Shown here one piece after another: positions 1-7,833 of a stretch of DNA of 64,000 nt. Both the position numbers and the translations under genes were made by a program. Position 1 is the first letter of the stretch. The number at the start of each line of letters is the position of its first letter. The notes under the pieces are model-generated. The model was not told where the DNA came from and ran no database searches. It saw only the letters and a list, made by a program, of their open reading frames with translations. Source of the DNA: Clostridiales bacterium (GTDB taxonomy: Bacteria; Bacillota; Clostridia; Christensenellales; Aristaeellaceae); assembly GCA_015056315.1 (NCBI GenBank), contig SVGN01000007.1, positions 31,098 to 95,097 on the forward strand, read 5' to 3'.

Positions 1-1
1 C

Positions 2-181
2 TACCCCCTCATTACCCGGGAAGAATACCTGCGCATGGAGACCGAAAGCTTCGTGGAGCGCTACCACAAGAACAGCTTTACCAGCCTGCTGGCTGCCCTG
101 CACCGGGAGCAGCTCACCGATACCGATCTGGATGAGCTTACCCAGTGGCTCAGCAGCATGAAAGAAGGGAAGGAGCAATGA
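2..181 (+). CDS. BlaI/MecI/CopY-type repressor, C-terminal fragment
   Basis: This is the last 59 residues of a protein whose start lies before the window. The visible part begins YPLITREEYLRMETESFVER, which resembles the dimerisation region of BlaI/MecI/CopY winged-helix repressors. Its TGA overlaps the ATG of the M56 protease gene by two bases, so the two are translationally coupled. In known bla/mec systems the membrane protease triggers cleavage of the repressor. That role is inferred here from the pairing. The DNA-binding half cannot be seen, nor can its operator. Confidence 0.8.
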   Translation, partial: YPLITREEYLRMETESFVERYHKNSFTSLLAALHREQLTDTDLDELTQWLSSMKEGKEQ

Positions 182-2301
182 AGACCGTTCTGCTTTGCGT
201 ACTTTCCACCTCAGCGGCGCTGTCGCTGATCACGCTGGTATGCCTGGTGCTTTCGCCCATGCTGGAAAAGCGCTACTCCCCCAAGGGGCTGTACACCGCA
301 GCCGTGGTGCTGATGCTGGGCTTTCTGGTGCCGTTTTCGTTGCTGATCCCCAAGCCGCTGGTAACGGTAGAACTGCCCACGGAGCTTTCCCAGCCGCTGT
401 TCTATCGCCCGGCCATCACCTGGTCGGCAGGCAGCATCCAAACGGCACCGGCAACAGAAGCAGTCACCGGCAGCGAGACCGCCGCATCTGCCATTGCCAC
501 CGCTGTGCCCACCGTGCAGGAAGCACTGCCCGCCCCCGCCCCCATCCAGGCCACCGAGCAGGGGATCCTATACGAAGAGGCCCCCTCCGCCGGTCTGTGG
601 CAGCGGCTGAGGAACATCAACTGGCTCAGCCTGCTGGGCTGGGTGTGGCTGGGCGGTGCCATCGTTACGCTGATGTGGCAGCTTCTGCGCCACAGGTGTT
701 TTCTGCGCACCCTGCGCCGCTGGCGGGAGCACTGCGGCAACACGCTCTACCTGCATACCCTCTCCGAAGTACAGGAGGATATGGGCATTGAGCGCAGCCC
801 TGCGCTGTTCCTGTGCCCCGGTGTGCCCAGCCCCATGCTGATCGGGCTGAAAAGCCCTGCCATCTATCTGCCGGACGAAGCCCTCACCGCCGATGAGCTG
901 GCACTGGTGCTTCGCCACGAGCTTACCCACTACCAACGCCGGGATCTGCTGGTGAAAGCCGCCCTGCTCCTCTGCCGGGCCATACACTGGTTCAATCCCA
1001 TCATGCTGCCCCTGAGCCGCTGGCTGTGCTACTGCCAGGAGGCCTCCTGCGACAGCTGCGTTACCCATAACGCCTCGCAGGAGGAACGCCGCTTCTACTC
1101 CGAAACCATCATCCGGGTCATCCGGCGGCAGGTTCAGGCGCGCACACAGCTTTGCACGTCTTTTTACGGAGGTAAAGAAGGTATGAAGAAACGAATTCTG
1201 TCCATTATGAACACCGCCAAGCGCCGCGCTGGCGTGGTGCTGTGCATCTGTCTGCTGGCAGCCACGCTGGTCTGCGGCGGCGCGCTGGCGCTGGACGGCG
1301 ATATGCTGCTGTCCTTCCCCCAGGCGGCTTGGGTGCAGGCCCAGAACGGCACCGGTGCCTATCTGCTCACCTGCCCCTCTGCCAACGATCTCTCCTGCCC
1401 CATGGGCATCTACCTCAACGGTACCCCGGTGATCATCGAGCAGGTGGTCTCCGGCGGCTCCCTCAAGGAGTGGGGCCAGGAGGAGGGCGAACTGAACTGG
1501 GCCGAGGTGCTCATCGGCGGCGATGGCTACGAGCAGGGCATCCACGGCTGGATGCCCCTGCGGGATCTGGCCCATGCAAGCGCCGAACGGCTGCCCGCCG
1601 CCACCCTGAAGGCCGCCAGCGACAGCGGCTACACCGATCTCTATGCCATCAACGACCGGGAGAGCGAGGTGACCGCCCTGCGCCCCGGCGGCACGGAGGT
1701 TCGTGTGCTGGGCCAGCTGAACCACTGGCTGCACGTTGCGCTGGAGGAAGAAAGCTACTTCGTGCTGCTGACGGATACCGAACTGAGCCAGGAGGCCGAC
1801 AAGCGGCTTTGGGAGCTGCTGCCGGAGCGCTTTGGCGGCACCACCCGCATCGAATACGATGCCCAGCACATCTACAGCAAGCTGCTCGAAGAAAAGCAGC
1901 AGGTCTACGGCGATCTGGATGTGATCTTCTGGTCTGTGGCGGATAAAGCCTACTACGGCGAGCTGGAGGAGCAGTATGTGGGCATGCACGACCTTTACTA
2001 CCTGCTGCCCGGCAAAGACGACATGACCGAGCAGGAGGCAGTGGAAACAGCGCTGGCTGCCTACGCCAAGGCAGCCCAGCTGGAAACCGTGACCACAGAG
2101 CAGGTGGATGTATACCCCGGCTTCTACCGCATTGGCTATACCGAGCCCACCTACTGGGATGTGATCATCACCTTCAAGGGCAGCTATGACTATATCGCCT
2201 GGGTGGTCATCGACAACGCTACCGGCGAGGTGCTGAACATCAACGGCACTGCCCCTGAGCTGATCATCGAGCCCATGGTCTCGCCCGAGGGCAACGGCTG
2301 A
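178..2301 (+). CDS. BlaR1-like M56 family membrane metalloprotease with atypical sensor region
   Basis: A protein of 707 residues if started at the ATG at 178, which has AGGAG just upstream and overlaps the stop of the repressor gene. An in-frame ATG at 145 lies inside the repressor gene and is less likely. The N-terminal part has three hydrophobic segments (about residues 3-28, 36-58, 147-170). The zinc motif HELTH is at 247-251, followed by QRRD, as in M56 peptidases. A further hydrophobic segment near residues 345-365 precedes about 340 extracytoplasmic residues. These show no penicillin-binding motifs that I can recognise. They carry an SH3-like stretch (around YTDLYAIN to WLHVALEEE), and the end (WVVIDNATGEVLNING) looks like a PepSY domain. 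It is probably a signal-transducing protease acting on the upstream repressor. The ligand is unknown. Confidence 0.85.
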   Translation: MKTVLLCVLSTSAALSLITLVCLVLSPMLEKRYSPKGLYTAAVVLMLGFLVPFSLLIPKPLVTVELPTELSQPLFYRPAITWSAGSIQTAPATEAVTGSETAASAIATAVPTVQEALPAPAPIQATEQGILYEEAPSAGLWQRLRNINWLSLLGWVWLGGAIVTLMWQLLRHRCFLRTLRRWREHCGNTLYLHTLSEVQEDMGIERSPALFLCPGVPSPMLIGLKSPAIYLPDEALTADELALVLRHELTHYQRRDLLVKAALLLCRAIHWFNPIMLPLSRWLCYCQEASCDSCVTHNASQEERRFYSETIIRVIRRQVQARTQLCTSFYGGKEGMKKRILSIMNTAKRRAGVVLCICLLAATLVCGGALALDGDMLLSFPQAAWVQAQNGTGAYLLTCPSANDLSCPMGIYLNGTPVIIEQVVSGGSLKEWGQEEGELNWAEVLIGGDGYEQGIHGWMPLRDLAHASAERLPAATLKAASDSGYTDLYAINDRESEVTALRPGGTEVRVLGQLNHWLHVALEEESYFVLLTDTELSQEADKRLWELLPERFGGTTRIEYDAQHIYSKLLEEKQQVYGDLDVIFWSVADKAYYGELEEQYVGMHDLYYLLPGKDDMTEQEAVETALAAYAKAAQLETVTTEQVDVYPGFYRIGYTEPTYWDVIITFKGSYDYIAWVVIDNATGEVLNINGTAPELIIEPMVSPEGNG

Positions 2302-2308
2302 TGCCTGC

Positions 2309-2340
2309 GGTTGCGGCAGCCCCCTGCCGCAACCCTCTTG
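2309..2340 (+). terminator. Terminator after the M56 gene
   Basis: An 11-bp perfect stem (GGTTGCGGCAG paired with CTGCCGCAACC, loop CCCC) starts 8 bases after the stop codon. It is followed by the moderately T-rich CTCTTGTG. Confidence 0.6.
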
Positions 2341-2345
2341 TGTAA

Positions 2346-2380
2346 CGAAAAGCTGCCACAGGATATTTCTGCGGCAGCCT
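2346..2380 (-). terminator. Terminator after the LacI-type gene
   Basis: Read on the minus strand, a 10-bp stem (GCTGCCGCAG with CTGTGGCAGC, one G-T pair) is followed by TTTTCG. It lies just after the stop of the LacI-family gene and so ends the carbohydrate operon. Confidence 0.7.
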
Positions 2381-2390
2381 TTGTTGTCTG

Positions 2391-3398
2391 TTATTCGTTT
2401 TCGCCAAGAGCCCGGTCGCTTTCGCGGTAGACGGGGTAACCGCCCACCACCACACGCCCGCACAGACGCACCACACCGTTGCAGCGATCCACGATCAGCT
2501 TTACGGCGGTATCGATGATGGTCTGGTAATCCAGCCGGAAGGTGGAAAGGGCAGGCTGGATGGCACCGCCGGGCAGGTAGTCGTCGAAGCCGACGACGGA
2601 TACATCCTCCGGCACACGGATGCCCTCCTGCTTCAGCTGCTCGATCAGGTGCCGGGCCACGTTGTCGCAATTGCAGACAAAGGCGGTGGGCAGCTTTTCG
2701 GGCAGCTCCAGATGGATGTAGTTGCCGTGATCGTCCCGCTCCTTGACCACGCACTCGGGCCGGATGGGCAGATCGTGGGTGATCATGGCGCGCATGAAGC
2801 CCAGATAGCGGTCCATGATGCTGCTGGTGGCCCGGGTATCGCCGATAAAGCCGATATCCTTGTGGCCGTTCTTGATCAGGTGGCTGGTAAGCCGGTAGCA
2901 GCCGTAGGTGTTATCGCCCACCACCGCATCGGCACGGGCCTGATCGTCGTAGAAGTCCAGAAAGACCACCGGGGTGGTCTGGGAGGCGATCAGCTGCAGG
3001 TAAGCCTTGCTGGGCTGGCCCAGAAGAATGAGGCCATCCACCCGGCGGTTGCGGAGCAGATTGGGCTGCACCAGGGCCTGCTCCTCGGCCTCCTCCAGCA
3101 GCTCCAGCAGGCAGAAATGGCCTGCATCCGCCAGAGATTGCACCAGCAGCTTATACAGCATGGCATAGTAGGTGCCCTCGCCGAAAAAGCGCTCGGGAAT
3201 GAGCACGCCGATATCCATGCCCCGTTTTTCCTGATGCTTGGCCGTGTTGGGGTTTACATAGCCCATCTCCGCCGCCACTTCCAGGATCTTCTGCCGCACA
3301 GCATCGCTGACGCCGCTTTCGCCTGCCATGGCTTTGGATACCGTTACCGCACTGACACCGACAGCCTTGCCGATATCCCTCATGGTTACTTTCTTCAT
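2391..3398 (-). CDS. LacI-family transcriptional regulator
   Basis: 335 residues, the usual length for the family. The N-terminal helix-turn-helix (TMRDIGKAVGVSAVTVSKAM, residues 5-24) and hinge are followed by a periplasmic-binding-protein-like sugar sensor (for example DIGVLIPERFF, DAVVGDNTYG, DVSVVGFDDYLPG). It is the last gene of a minus-strand block with a sugar ABC transporter and a glycosidase, so it is probably the local repressor. The best candidate site is the 22-bp palindrome at 7646-7667 downstream of the operon promoter. The inducer is not known; the neighbouring GH113-like gene hints at a mannose- or xylose-type oligosaccharide. Confidence 0.93.
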   Translation of the reverse strand: MKKVTMRDIGKAVGVSAVTVSKAMAGESGVSDAVRQKILEVAAEMGYVNPNTAKHQEKRGMDIGVLIPERFFGEGTYYAMLYKLLVQSLADAGHFCLLELLEEAEEQALVQPNLLRNRRVDGLILLGQPSKAYLQLIASQTTPVVFLDFYDDQARADAVVGDNTYGCYRLTSHLIKNGHKDIGFIGDTRATSSIMDRYLGFMRAMITHDLPIRPECVVKERDDHGNYIHLELPEKLPTAFVCNCDNVARHLIEQLKQEGIRVPEDVSVVGFDDYLPGGAIQPALSTFRLDYQTIIDTAVKLIVDRCNGVVRLCGRVVVGGYPVYRESDRALGENE

Positions 3399-3432
3399 GG
3401 GTGCTCCTATCTCATCTCAAGGATGGGTACGA

Positions 3433-4388
3433 TCAGCCCTGGGATGCCTCCCTTTCGGCGATCGCTTTGCTGTAAGCCTTGAGTACTTCCCCTGCGGGTT
3501 TCCCGTAGACACAGTAGCCATCGTTGGTAGCTGCCTTCTCCAGCGGGTACAGGCGCACGGCGCTCCAATCCCACCATACGCAGCCGCGCACCCAGGGGTG
3601 CCGGATGAGCGCATCGGTAAAGGCCCGGTACCATGCTGCCTGCGCCTCATTGCTCTGCGCACCGCCATAGCTCCAGTTGTTGGGAATGAACTCGCTGCCG
3701 CTGCGGGAGGGGCAGCCGCTCTCCATAAACAGGAAGGGACGGTCGAAACGTTTGGCTACTTCTGCGATCCGCTGGAAATTCTCCTCCAGCGCATTAATTG
3801 GATAATACCCCGAAGCGGAGATGCTGTCAAGTGCATCCCACCAGGTTACACGATCTTCCTGATATTTATCGCAGTTGTAGTAACGTGACCGGAGTAGCAG
3901 GCACGTACATCGCTCACCAGCTTGCGCCATTCGGCATCGCGGTGGTCTGCGCCGACCATTTCGCAGCCGACGCAGAACATTTCCGCCTGTACCTCCTGGG
4001 CCACCTTGGCCAGCTCGCACACGAAGCGGCCGTAGCTTTCGAACCATTCGCCCCAGGTGGGCTCGGAGGGTACATAGTTATCGATAAAGTGGATGTAAGC
4101 ACGCCAGTACCCATCACGGCAGTTGACCATGGCCTTGAGGATGATGCGCAGCCCCAGCTCCCTTGCATAGGCGCATACGGCGCGTACATCGTCCATGCTC
4201 ATTACGTCGGGGGTCTCGAAATCCACCTGAGTGGAATAGGCGTGATCCTGCAATGCGCCTACGGGCAAAAGTAGGGTATCGCAGCCGGTGGTCTCCACCA
4301 TTTTGTGCATGGAATCCTTCCAGCCGTCGCGCCGGGTAAAGCCCCGGGGGCTCATAAAGCCATAGGTACAACCGTTGAAGTACTGCAT
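3433..4388 (-). pseudogene. GH113-like glycoside hydrolase, frameshifted
   Basis: The first part (ATG at 4388, MQYFNGCTYGFMSPRGFTRR onward) runs for 180 codons and stops at 3846. The rest continues in another frame from about 3886 to 3433 (CDKYQEDRVTWWDALDSISA). The break lies near 3874-3886. One added base there would give a continuous VTYNCDKYQ reading, so a single base appears to be lost. The joined product of about 317 residues looks like a TIM-barrel retaining glycosidase of the GH113 type, with candidate catalytic glutamates in VGCEM and LFMESG. GH113 members include beta-mannanases. It lies between the permease and regulator genes of a sugar operon. It may be a true pseudogene or a sequencing error: both halves are well conserved in appearance. 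Confidence 0.8.
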
Positions 4389-4392
4389 ACTG

Positions 4393-5241
4393 TTACCCCT
4401 TTACTGCGCCATTGGTCATGCCGTTGTAGATCTGCTTCTGGAAGAGAACGAAGATGATCAGAATAGGCAGGATGCAGATGAGAACGCCCGCACAGATAAT
4501 CTCATACTGGCTCTTGGTGGGGCCCAGATAGGTATACAGAGCCGTGGAGACCGTCTTGTAGAGCTTCTTATCCTGCAGGTACAGGCTGGCGTTGTAATAT
4601 TCGTTGTAGATACCTACACCTTTGAGAATCATACACGTTACCATGGCCGGGCGCAAGAGGGGGAGCAAAATTTTAAAGAAAACGCCATAGTAGGTGCAGC
4701 CCTCGATAATGGCGGATTCATCCAGCGCACGGGGCAGGTTCTCGAAGTATTGCAGCAGGATGTAGATGGAGATCACGTCCGTGCCCGCCATCATGAGCAC
4801 ATAGCCGAACAGGCTGTTGACCAGCTTCAGCTGGGCCATCATCTTGTAGATGGTCACCTGCATGGCAAGGCCGGGGATGAGGCTGGCCATGTAGAACGCG
4901 CCGCGGATGAGCCCGTTGCCGAAGAACTTGAAGCGATCCAGCACATAGGCCAGCATGCTGCCCAGCATAACGGAGATGCAGACAACCACCACCATTACGC
5001 CGACAGAGGTAACGAAGCCCTGCAGGAAGCCGCTCTCGTTCCAGAAGTCGATAAAGTTATCCAGATGGCCCCAGTTCTGCGGCGGTGCCACTTTACTGGT
5101 CATGCTGAATTCTTCCTTGGTCTTGAAGGCCGCAAACACGCAGCTGACCAGCGGCAGCAGACAGATGACAGAAGTAACGATCAGCGTAAGATGCTTGAAA
5201 AATTTGCAGACATAGTCCTTAAACGTACGTTCAACGCCCAC
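4393..5241 (-). CDS. Carbohydrate ABC transporter permease (MalG type, CUT1)
   Basis: 282 residues with about six hydrophobic segments and the EAA-loop signature near residues 174-198 (DESAIIEGCTYYGVFFKILL), which contacts the ATPase. It starts with GTG immediately after the TAA of the upstream permease, with a GGGGGC stretch upstream. It is the second permease of the sugar importer. No ATPase gene is present in the window, so a shared MsmX/MalK-type ATPase encoded elsewhere probably drives transport. Confidence 0.93.
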   Translation of the reverse strand: MGVERTFKDYVCKFFKHLTLIVTSVICLLPLVSCVFAAFKTKEEFSMTSKVAPPQNWGHLDNFIDFWNESGFLQGFVTSVGVMVVVVCISVMLGSMLAYVLDRFKFFGNGLIRGAFYMASLIPGLAMQVTIYKMMAQLKLVNSLFGYVLMMAGTDVISIYILLQYFENLPRALDESAIIEGCTYYGVFFKILLPLLRPAMVTCMILKGVGIYNEYYNASLYLQDKKLYKTVSTALYTYLGPTKSQYEIICAGVLICILPILIIFVLFQKQIYNGMTNGAVKG

Positions 5242-6213
5242 TTACTTCGCCCCCTTTACAGCCTTGGTCTCGGTGGTCGCATTGCGGAAGGCATACTTGA
5301 ACAGCAGCTTCTGGAAGATGGTGCATACCGCAATGATCAGCACCAGCACCACCGCCATGGCGCAGGCCAGGCCCACACGGTGCTCCACATGCGCTGTCTG
5401 GTGCATCTGGATGAAGTAGGTAGCCGTGCCGTTGCCGCCCATGGAGGTGATTACGTACGGCGGCTCAAAGGCGCTCAGAGAGCCGGTGATGGAAAGGATC
5501 ACATTGAGGGTGAGCACGGTGGAGATGCTGGGCAGAATGATGTAGCGGAACTGGTGCCACTTGTTGGCACCATCGATGGCGGCGGCCTCGTAGAGGTTGG
5601 GGTCAACGCTCATGATGGCACCGGAGAAAAGCACCATGTTCTGGCCCATGTACTTCCAAACGGAGGTAGCCACCAGCGACCAGTTGTTGATGCGCACATC
5701 GCGCAGCCAGTAGGGCAGTTTCTCCAGCGGGATGCCCAGAAAGCCAAGGGTGGTATCCAGCACATAGCCGCGGGTATAGAAGAACTTGAAGATGAAGCCG
5801 ATGGCAATGCCGTTTACAAGGAACGGGAAGAACATGATGCCCTTGTAGAAAGCCGTGCCCTTGGTGCGGAAGCTGAGGATGGTGGCAAAATACAGCGCCA
5901 GGGCGATCTGTACCAGCGCACCCACCATGTAGTACAGGCTGATGCGGAAGGTGGAGAACAGCTCATCCTTGGTAAAAACGCTGATGTAGTTCTTCAGCCC
6001 GATAAAGCCGCGGTTCTTGGTGTAGCTCATGTTGAAAAAGCTGAACTCCACCATCTTGGCAAAGGGGAAGTAGGTGAACATGATGAGCAGGAACACCGGC
6101 ACCACCGCAAAGGTGAAAATGACCAGCCGCTGCTGGTTCTTCGGCAGTGCGAACCATTCCTTGAAGGTCTTGCGCCCGGCCTGACGGGGCACAGCATTGT
6201 TGACAACAGACAT
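5242..6213 (-). CDS. Carbohydrate ABC transporter permease (MalF type, CUT1)
   Basis: 323 residues with a cytoplasmic N-terminus, a first membrane segment near residues 29-50, and the EAA motif near 209-228 (EAAAIDGANKWHQFRYIILP). It is the partner of the downstream permease, with the genes directly abutting. It follows the solute-binding protein gene after a hairpin that may partly terminate transcription. Confidence 0.94.
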   Translation of the reverse strand: MSVVNNAVPRQAGRKTFKEWFALPKNQQRLVIFTFAVVPVFLLIMFTYFPFAKMVEFSFFNMSYTKNRGFIGLKNYISVFTKDELFSTFRISLYYMVGALVQIALALYFATILSFRTKGTAFYKGIMFFPFLVNGIAIGFIFKFFYTRGYVLDTTLGFLGIPLEKLPYWLRDVRINNWSLVATSVWKYMGQNMVLFSGAIMSVDPNLYEAAAIDGANKWHQFRYIILPSISTVLTLNVILSITGSLSAFEPPYVITSMGGNGTATYFIQMHQTAHVEHRVGLACAMAVVLVLIIAVCTIFQKLLFKYAFRNATTETKAVKGAK

Positions 6214-6235
6214 GCGTGAGACGCTCCTTCCTTTG

Positions 6236-6272
6236 GAAAAAGGGAGGCTGGAGACGGGCTCCAGCCTCCCTT
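6236..6272 (-). terminator. Intra-operon terminator/attenuator after the binding-protein gene
   Basis: A perfect 13-bp stem (AGGGAGGCTGGAG with its complement, 5-nt loop) followed on the minus strand by a T run. It lies between the solute-binding protein gene and the first permease gene. Such hairpins commonly raise the level of binding-protein mRNA relative to the permeases by partial termination and 3'-end protection. Confidence 0.75.
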
Positions 6273-6289
6273 GAGAGGTTTGGGATCAA

Positions 6290-7624
6290 TTACTGAGCGG
6301 TGATGCTCAGGGTCTCCTGAGCCTCGGCCCAATCGGCGTTCCAATCAGCCATGATCTCATCGAAGGTAGCGGTCTGGTTGAAGGCAGCCTCGATGATCTT
6401 CTGGATCTTGGCGTCGCCGGCGCGGTTGATGAGCAGGCCGCTCTCGTTGTTCAGGTCGTCTACCAGCTGCTGGTCCACAGCGGCGGTGTCGGGCACGAAC
6501 TCGATGCCGTCAAAGGCAGCGTACAGATCGGGGTACTTGCCATCCTTGTTGATCGGGATGCCGCCCTCGTTGTAAGCGAAGCCGCTCTCGTGGGTCATCC
6601 ACTTTACGAATACCATGGCAGCGATCTGGTTGTTCAGCTCGGCCTTGGTGTTGATGGCGTAGCAGTAGTCGGCACCGGCGGAAGCATACTGCTTGCCGTC
6701 AACGGTGATGGGGAAGCTCATGTAGCCGATATCGGCGCCGTTGGGGCCGGCATCACGCATCTGGGAGAAAGCCCAGGAGCCCAGCACCATGCAGCCGATC
6801 TGGCCGTTGTTGATCATGCCCTTGCAGCCTTCCCAGTCGGTGGTGGTGTAGTCATCCTCGATGAGGCCGTTGGCAACTGCATCGTAGAGGATCTTGTACA
6901 CAGCGTAGGGGCCGGTGCCGTTGCCGTTGTCGGCAAAGGGAGCGGGGTTGGTGATCATGTCGATGTTGATGAAGTTGGCGTTACCGGTAGCGGAGCCGCC
7001 GATGTAAGCATCCCAGGCGCCCATGGTCCAGCCGGCAGCGTAGTTGGTGTACAGGGGGATAGCATCGGTGTTGTCCTTGATGGCCTTCAGCGCAGCGATG
7101 AAGGCATCGGGGGTCTTGGGCAGCTCGGTGATGCCGGCCTTTTCGAACACGGCCTTGTTGTACACGATGCCCTGAGCATTGCCGGTGGAGGGGATGCCGT
7201 AGACCACGTTCTCGAAGGCCTTGGCATCGGCGAAGTTGTAGCTCTCAGCCAGGGTGGCCAGATCGCCGTAGGGGGCGAAGTAGGTGGCGTACTCGCTGGC
7301 TTCTACCTGAGGCAGCATCATGATATCGCCCCAGTCGTCGGAACCGGTGAGGCGGGTGAGGCTGTCCTGAGCGTAGTCGGTGATGCCTTCGAACTCAACG
7401 GTGATGTTGGGGTACACCTTGTTGAACTCAGCGATGTAGTTGGCCAGAGCGCCGTTCTCGACCAGGTCGGTACGGTGGGTGAGCCACTTGATGGTAGCGG
7501 TGACGTCGGTGTAGCTTTCGCCCAGAACGATAGCATCGAAGGTGGGCAGGGTCTCCGCGGAGGCAAAGCCGAACGCGGACAGGATGAGCATGAGGCTCAG
7601 AGCCATAGCCAGGATCTTTTTCAT
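6290..7624 (-). CDS. Extracellular solute-binding protein family 1 (sugar ABC importer)
   Basis: 444 residues. It has a typical signal peptide (MKKILAMALSLMLILSAFGF) ending ASAE, and no lipobox cysteine near the cleavage site. The mature part resembles family-1 sugar-binding proteins (NGALANYIAEFNKVYPNITV, YNKAVFEKAGI, FVKWMTHESG). It is the first gene of the operon, read from the consensus promoter at 7679-7707, and should deliver an oligosaccharide to the two downstream permeases. The lack of a lipobox is unusual for a Gram-positive binding protein, which is normally lipid-anchored. It may be held at the surface in another way. Confidence 0.93.
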   Translation of the reverse strand: MKKILAMALSLMLILSAFGFASAETLPTFDAIVLGESYTDVTATIKWLTHRTDLVENGALANYIAEFNKVYPNITVEFEGITDYAQDSLTRLTGSDDWGDIMMLPQVEASEYATYFAPYGDLATLAESYNFADAKAFENVVYGIPSTGNAQGIVYNKAVFEKAGITELPKTPDAFIAALKAIKDNTDAIPLYTNYAAGWTMGAWDAYIGGSATGNANFINIDMITNPAPFADNGNGTGPYAVYKILYDAVANGLIEDDYTTTDWEGCKGMINNGQIGCMVLGSWAFSQMRDAGPNGADIGYMSFPITVDGKQYASAGADYCYAINTKAELNNQIAAMVFVKWMTHESGFAYNEGGIPINKDGKYPDLYAAFDGIEFVPDTAAVDQQLVDDLNNESGLLINRAGDAKIQKIIEAAFNQTATFDEIMADWNADWAEAQETLSITAQ

Positions 7625-7645
7625 AGTTACGTTCCTCCCTTTTAT

Positions 7646-7667
7646 TTAACAGTTAGCTAACTGTTAA
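7646..7667. promoter_or_regulatory. Perfect 22-bp palindromic operator candidate
   Basis: TTAACAGTTAG followed directly by its exact reverse complement, centred between 7656 and 7657. It begins about 12 bases past the -10 box and ends 22 bases before the ATG of the binding-protein gene. A repressor bound here would block initiation or early elongation. The local LacI-type protein is the natural candidate, which is inference from position and symmetry. Confidence 0.8.
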
Positions 7668-7678
7668 CCTGTGATTGC

Positions 7679-7707
7679 ATTATAATCTTGTTAGAAACGG
7701 ATGTCAA
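7679..7707 (-). promoter_or_regulatory. Sigma-A promoter of the sugar operon
   Basis: On the minus strand TTGACA (7702-7707), a 17-base spacer and TATAAT (7679-7684): both hexamers match the consensus. The transcription start should fall near 7672, placing the 22-bp palindrome at about +5 to +26. Confidence 0.9.
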
Positions 7708-7750
7708 TACCCCACAAACAACATTTTTGACTTTTTCAGAAAATGTTTCG

Positions 7751-7765
7751 TCCGAAAGTTTCGGA
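7751..7765. promoter_or_regulatory. Perfect inverted repeat upstream of the sugar promoter
   Basis: TCCGAAA-G-TTTCGGA, about 44 bases upstream of the -35 box of the sugar operon. This could be a second, activator-type site. No known consensus fits it well. Confidence 0.4.
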
Positions 7766-7782
7766 AAATAAGGATTTGTCTA

Positions 7783-7817
7783 TAAAAACACCCTCCCAAC
7801 TTTTTTGGGAGGGTGTT
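7783..7817 (-). terminator. Terminator after the histidine kinase gene
   Basis: A 13-bp stem (AACACCCTCCCAA with TTGGGAGGGTGTT, 5-nt loop) whose minus-strand 3' side runs into a T tract. It lies 17 bases beyond the kinase stop codon. Confidence 0.85.
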
Positions 7818-7833
7818 AACGATTAGGTAACGA

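Noticed and set aside
568..2754. A 728-codon open frame antisense to the M56 protease gene and the end of the LacI-type gene
   Set aside because: It has no recognisable motif, no ribosome site and runs across two real genes and two terminators.
4375..6219. A 614-codon plus-strand frame opposite the permease genes
   Set aside because: Its His/Gly/Val-rich text is the antisense of membrane segments. The minus-strand frames match permeases fully.
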